NCBI GenBank assembly: GCA_030737835.1
Contig: CM060848.1
Coordinates: 10,176,509 to 10,240,508, forward strand
Length of the DNA: 64,000 bases
From: Acorus gramineus
Taxonomy: Eukaryota; Streptophyta; Magnoliopsida; Acorales; Acoraceae
Direction of reading: 5' to 3'
Shown in pieces: positions 61,212 to 64,000 of the stretch. The number at the start of each line of letters is the position of its first letter. The first letter of the stretch is position 1. Below the pieces are notes generated by a model. The model did not search any database. It saw only the letters and a program-made list of their open reading frames with translations, and was not told the origin of the DNA. The position numbers and the translations under genes were made by a program.

Positions 61212-64000
61212 TGTTATAATTGTGTCACTTTAAGCTTGCTGGTAACCGTTGGAGGGTTATGGCAGTTTTTCAATTTTTTTTCGGTTTTCAATCGGAACCG
61301 CTAATTTTTGGACTGTTAGCTATCGTCCTGAGTTAGAGGACTCCGATTGGAAATCTAACTGCATATTTGGTGTCCTGGTGCCATTTTAGGCCTCTCACGA
61401 AAATTTCATCGAATTCCGGTAACGTTTCCAAAATTTCGCAGTTCCGAGGCGTATCTAGGTTTTTAAGTCGCTCGCTATATATAGGTGTGATCTAATTTCG
61501 AAATCACTATTCATCATCCCTACCATTTGGTTTTTCTCTCTCCCCTCTCTCCTTTTCTCACTTTTGAGCCCCCTAGACCCCTCAAACCCAAAAACCTAAA
61601 GCATAGGAAGTGTAGATCGGGTCCCGATCTACACCCCGGTGCTTTCAAATCCCAATTCCGGCGAGATTAGCCCCTCCGGCCCCCCTCTTCTCCTCTGTTT
61701 TGGACCATTTCGAGGGCCAAGATAGATCCGGGTGGTGGAAGCCCTTGGGGAAAGGTTTCGGTGCGCGGAGGGCATCCGGACTTCCCTTCTTCCCCTCGGT
61801 AAGCCCTCTTTCCCCTCTTTTCTTGCATAGGTGCTTGTTAGGAGGTGGGTTTTGGGGTTGGGAGGCGGTCGGCGGCGGTGGGTGGCCGTCGGAGGGCTGT
61901 GGTGGTGGTCGGAGACCTTGGGGTGGTCGGTGTTGGTGGTAGAGGAGCTCGGGTAGGGAGCTAGGCTGTCCGGGCAGGGTGTTGGGCAGCCCCGGGAGGT
62001 TTGGCAGCAGGCGCACCAGGTGGGCGCACCAGGTGGCCGGGCGCGCGGGTGCGTGCGCGCGGCGTGCGCTCGAGTGGTGCTGCAGGCGTGCAGGGCGTGC
62101 AGGGTAGACTGGCAGGGCTAGCTTGGGTAGGATGGCTGGGCTGTGCGCGCGGGCAGGCCGGGCTGGCAGGCTGGGCGCGCAGGCGAATAGGGCAGGAGGT
62201 GCTCGGGCATCAGGCGAGCAGTGCCGGGCGTGCAGGCGAACGGTGCTCGAGCCACTCGGCGACGCGTGCAGGTAGGCAACGCGGGCAGCAGCGTGGGCAT
62301 GCTGGCAGGCGCGCTGGGCGCGTATTGCGCATGCGTGCGCGTGGGCGCTGGGTGAGGGTCCCGGGTGCTGGGCGCTGGGAGCTGGTCGCGGATACCGGGT
62401 GTGCTGGGCGAGGATGCTGAGCGCTGGGCGCGTGGGCACCGCAGTGGTGTATGCGCCTGGGCGCTGGGTTGAGGCGCATGCGCGCGGGGTGCGCGCGAGG
62501 GGCGAGGCGCTGCGCGCGGGGGGGTGCTCGCGGGCCAGCGCGAGGCGTGCGGGGTGTGCGCGGGCGGCTGCGCTAGGGCGCAGGGGGCGCGCGGTGCACC
62601 CGGGAGGTTCGGCGGCGCGTCCAGGCGGCGAGCAGGGGCCCGGCGGTGCGCGGGGTGCGTTGGCTGAGGCGCGGCGGTGCACCCGGGCGGTGGGCGGCCG
62701 TGCGGGTGGTTGCCGGCCGTGCGGGTGGTTGCCGGGGTGCTCGGGCCAGCGTGCGTGCGGGTCGTATGCACGTTTGCCCGAGTGTTGGGTGTTTGATTTG
62801 GGATTTTGGGTATTTATTTGTGTATGTTGTGTGTTTTGGGGTATCTGTGGATTTTAACTCACCGTATAAATGTCTGTCTTGCAGATCTTGACGGGCGGTC
62901 GCGCGATGACCCGATCTTCGGTGAGTGGGACAATCCAACCCAGTAAAGAGGTGCCATACGCATTTGGGCGTATACCGACCTCTCCTGGGGAACCATGGAT
63001 GTATATTAACCTGCAGTAATATGTAATCCATGCTTGTATGATTTACATGTAGAATGCATGCTACCCTAGTCTTTGTATGTCAGGGACTTGCACCCATAGG
63101 ATAGGTGTAAGAGCCATGCACCATGCCCCTGTTTTCATGTTAGGAAACCTCGGCCTACGCATGCGTCCTACTAGTTTGTTTATTAAATTAAATGCTAGTG
63201 TATGTTAAATCGCATGCCTTAGATAATATTATAGGGAGGAGCCTTGCGAGGTCAACATTGAGACCGATGTTAGGGTACTCCGTGTTCCTTGTTTGGTTGT
63301 CGGGATGTCCTGTATCGGGACCTCATGCTGCCCTCCCAAGGTTTCTAGTCCCAGTAATATTATAAGTAATGTTATATAACTGGTATGATTATTAGCAATT
63401 CTAGTGAATATTATAGGGGAGGGCCTTGCGAGGACAGCGGTGAGACCCGGGTTAGGGTACTCCGTGTTCCTTGTTTGGTTGTCGAGGTATCCTATATCGG
63501 GAACTCACGCCGCCCTCCCGAGTTTCTTTCACCCAATGATATTACAACCTTGCTTTTATTGTACGTTTCCCCGCATCTTGGTTATGCGCCCTGGAGGAAC
63601 TCTGAAGAGTTCATGACATTTGAGTTGTAGAGATGTGTTGTCGGCGGATCCGAGTGGATCATATGCGTATGGATAGGCTGTTCTGTTTCCCTTCGTTGGA
63701 TCCGTGTAGAGACTGCCCCAGCGTGATAAGGTCGTCCCTTCCGAGGGCTCCCATCAGTAGGCGCCTCCCGATATTTGTGACGGACTGTGCTGAAGTTATG
63801 GGTGAAGGCCAGCGGCCTACGGAGTGGAGGAGAGACTATCGGTGGACCAAGGGTGACCAACAGCCTAGTCAGTCCCAAAATCCTATGTCACCCGTGGTAG
63901 GGTGAGGGTGAGGGTGTAGTGGGTTGGTGATGAGCGACCTACTGGATTTGTGATTGGATGATTATCAGTCCCAATAGCCTATGTCACCCATTGATGGGTG
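61212..64000 (+). mobile_element. LTR of Tekay-like family (copy D), runs off the window
   Basis: Starts TGTTATAATTGTGTCAC at 61212 and follows copy C landmark for landmark: TATA box at 61475, GC island, GCAGATCTTGACGGGCGG, duplicated block (63238 and 63420), GGGTGA array at 63900. The window ends where copy C is at about 55290, so roughly 570 bases are missing. Whether it is solo or part of a full element cannot be seen. Confidence 0.92.
61990..62770 (+). other. CpG-dense GC island within LTR D
   Basis: Long blocks are shared with the island in copy C (for example CGTGCAGGCGAACGG and GGTGCACCCGGGAGGTTCGG), but with several deletions, one of about 100-200 bases near the start. Open frames on both strands (up to 345 residues) are not conserved in frame across the deletions. 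Confidence 0.85.

Overview
The window looks like an accessory, retrotransposon-rich stretch of a flowering-plant nuclear genome (angiosperm, probably a eudicot; the species cannot be read from the sequence). Reasons: one intron-rich gene of a plant protein family, AT-rich intergenic DNA with many small MITE-like elements, Ty1/copia and Ty3/gypsy (Tekay/Del-like and Tat-like) retrotransposons, a tRNA-headed SINE, and a plant mobile domain (PMD) sequence carried inside a retroelement. There are no bacterial-style operons, CRISPR arrays or rRNA genes.

Layout. 1-25 kb is the more gene-like half. It holds a split remnant of a GH17 beta-1,3-glucanase on the minus strand, two precise solo LTRs of one long-LTR family (2519-5299 minus, target duplication GATGT; 9336-13155 plus, target duplication TGAAG), several MITEs, and the only intact gene recognised: a complete eight-exon alpha-N-terminal protein methyltransferase 1 (NTM1) on the minus strand, 24685 down to 20040, predicted 296 residues. 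25-27 kb has a 5'-truncated copia element with its 3' LTR and a fold-back element. 27-37 kb is a decayed Tat-like gypsy element (LTR, gag, protease, RT/RNase H, integrase, LTR) whose second LTR runs directly into a second gag copy; its first gag is cut by an LTR of another Tat-like family. 37-42 kb has a SINE with a 16-bp target duplication, a copia 3' end, and two more LTRs of the second Tat-like family.

42-52 kb is the body of a minus-strand Tat-like element with gag, two tandem protease modules and an integrase tail. It also carries, on the opposite strand between integrase and 3' LTR, an intron-containing but broken PMD/coiled-coil gene. 52-64 kb is a nest of long-LTR (about 3.5 kb) Tekay-like elements: a minus-strand LTR split by a plus-strand solo LTR (target duplication ATCCG/ATCTG), the rest of the host element with gag, RT and integrase/chromodomain remnants, and a further plus-strand LTR leaving the window.

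Most striking: (1) arrays of short inverted repeats in the second Tat-like family whose two arms change together between copies and which also flank the PMD gene; (2) the antisense, spliced PMD gene; (3) CpG-dense GC islands inside the 3.5-kb LTRs; (4) nested solo LTRs forming a roughly 3.3-kb-arm inverted repeat; (5) a His-to-Gln change at a position in NTM1 that is functionally important in the human enzyme. Apart from NTM1, nearly every protein-like sequence here is transposon-derived and disrupted.
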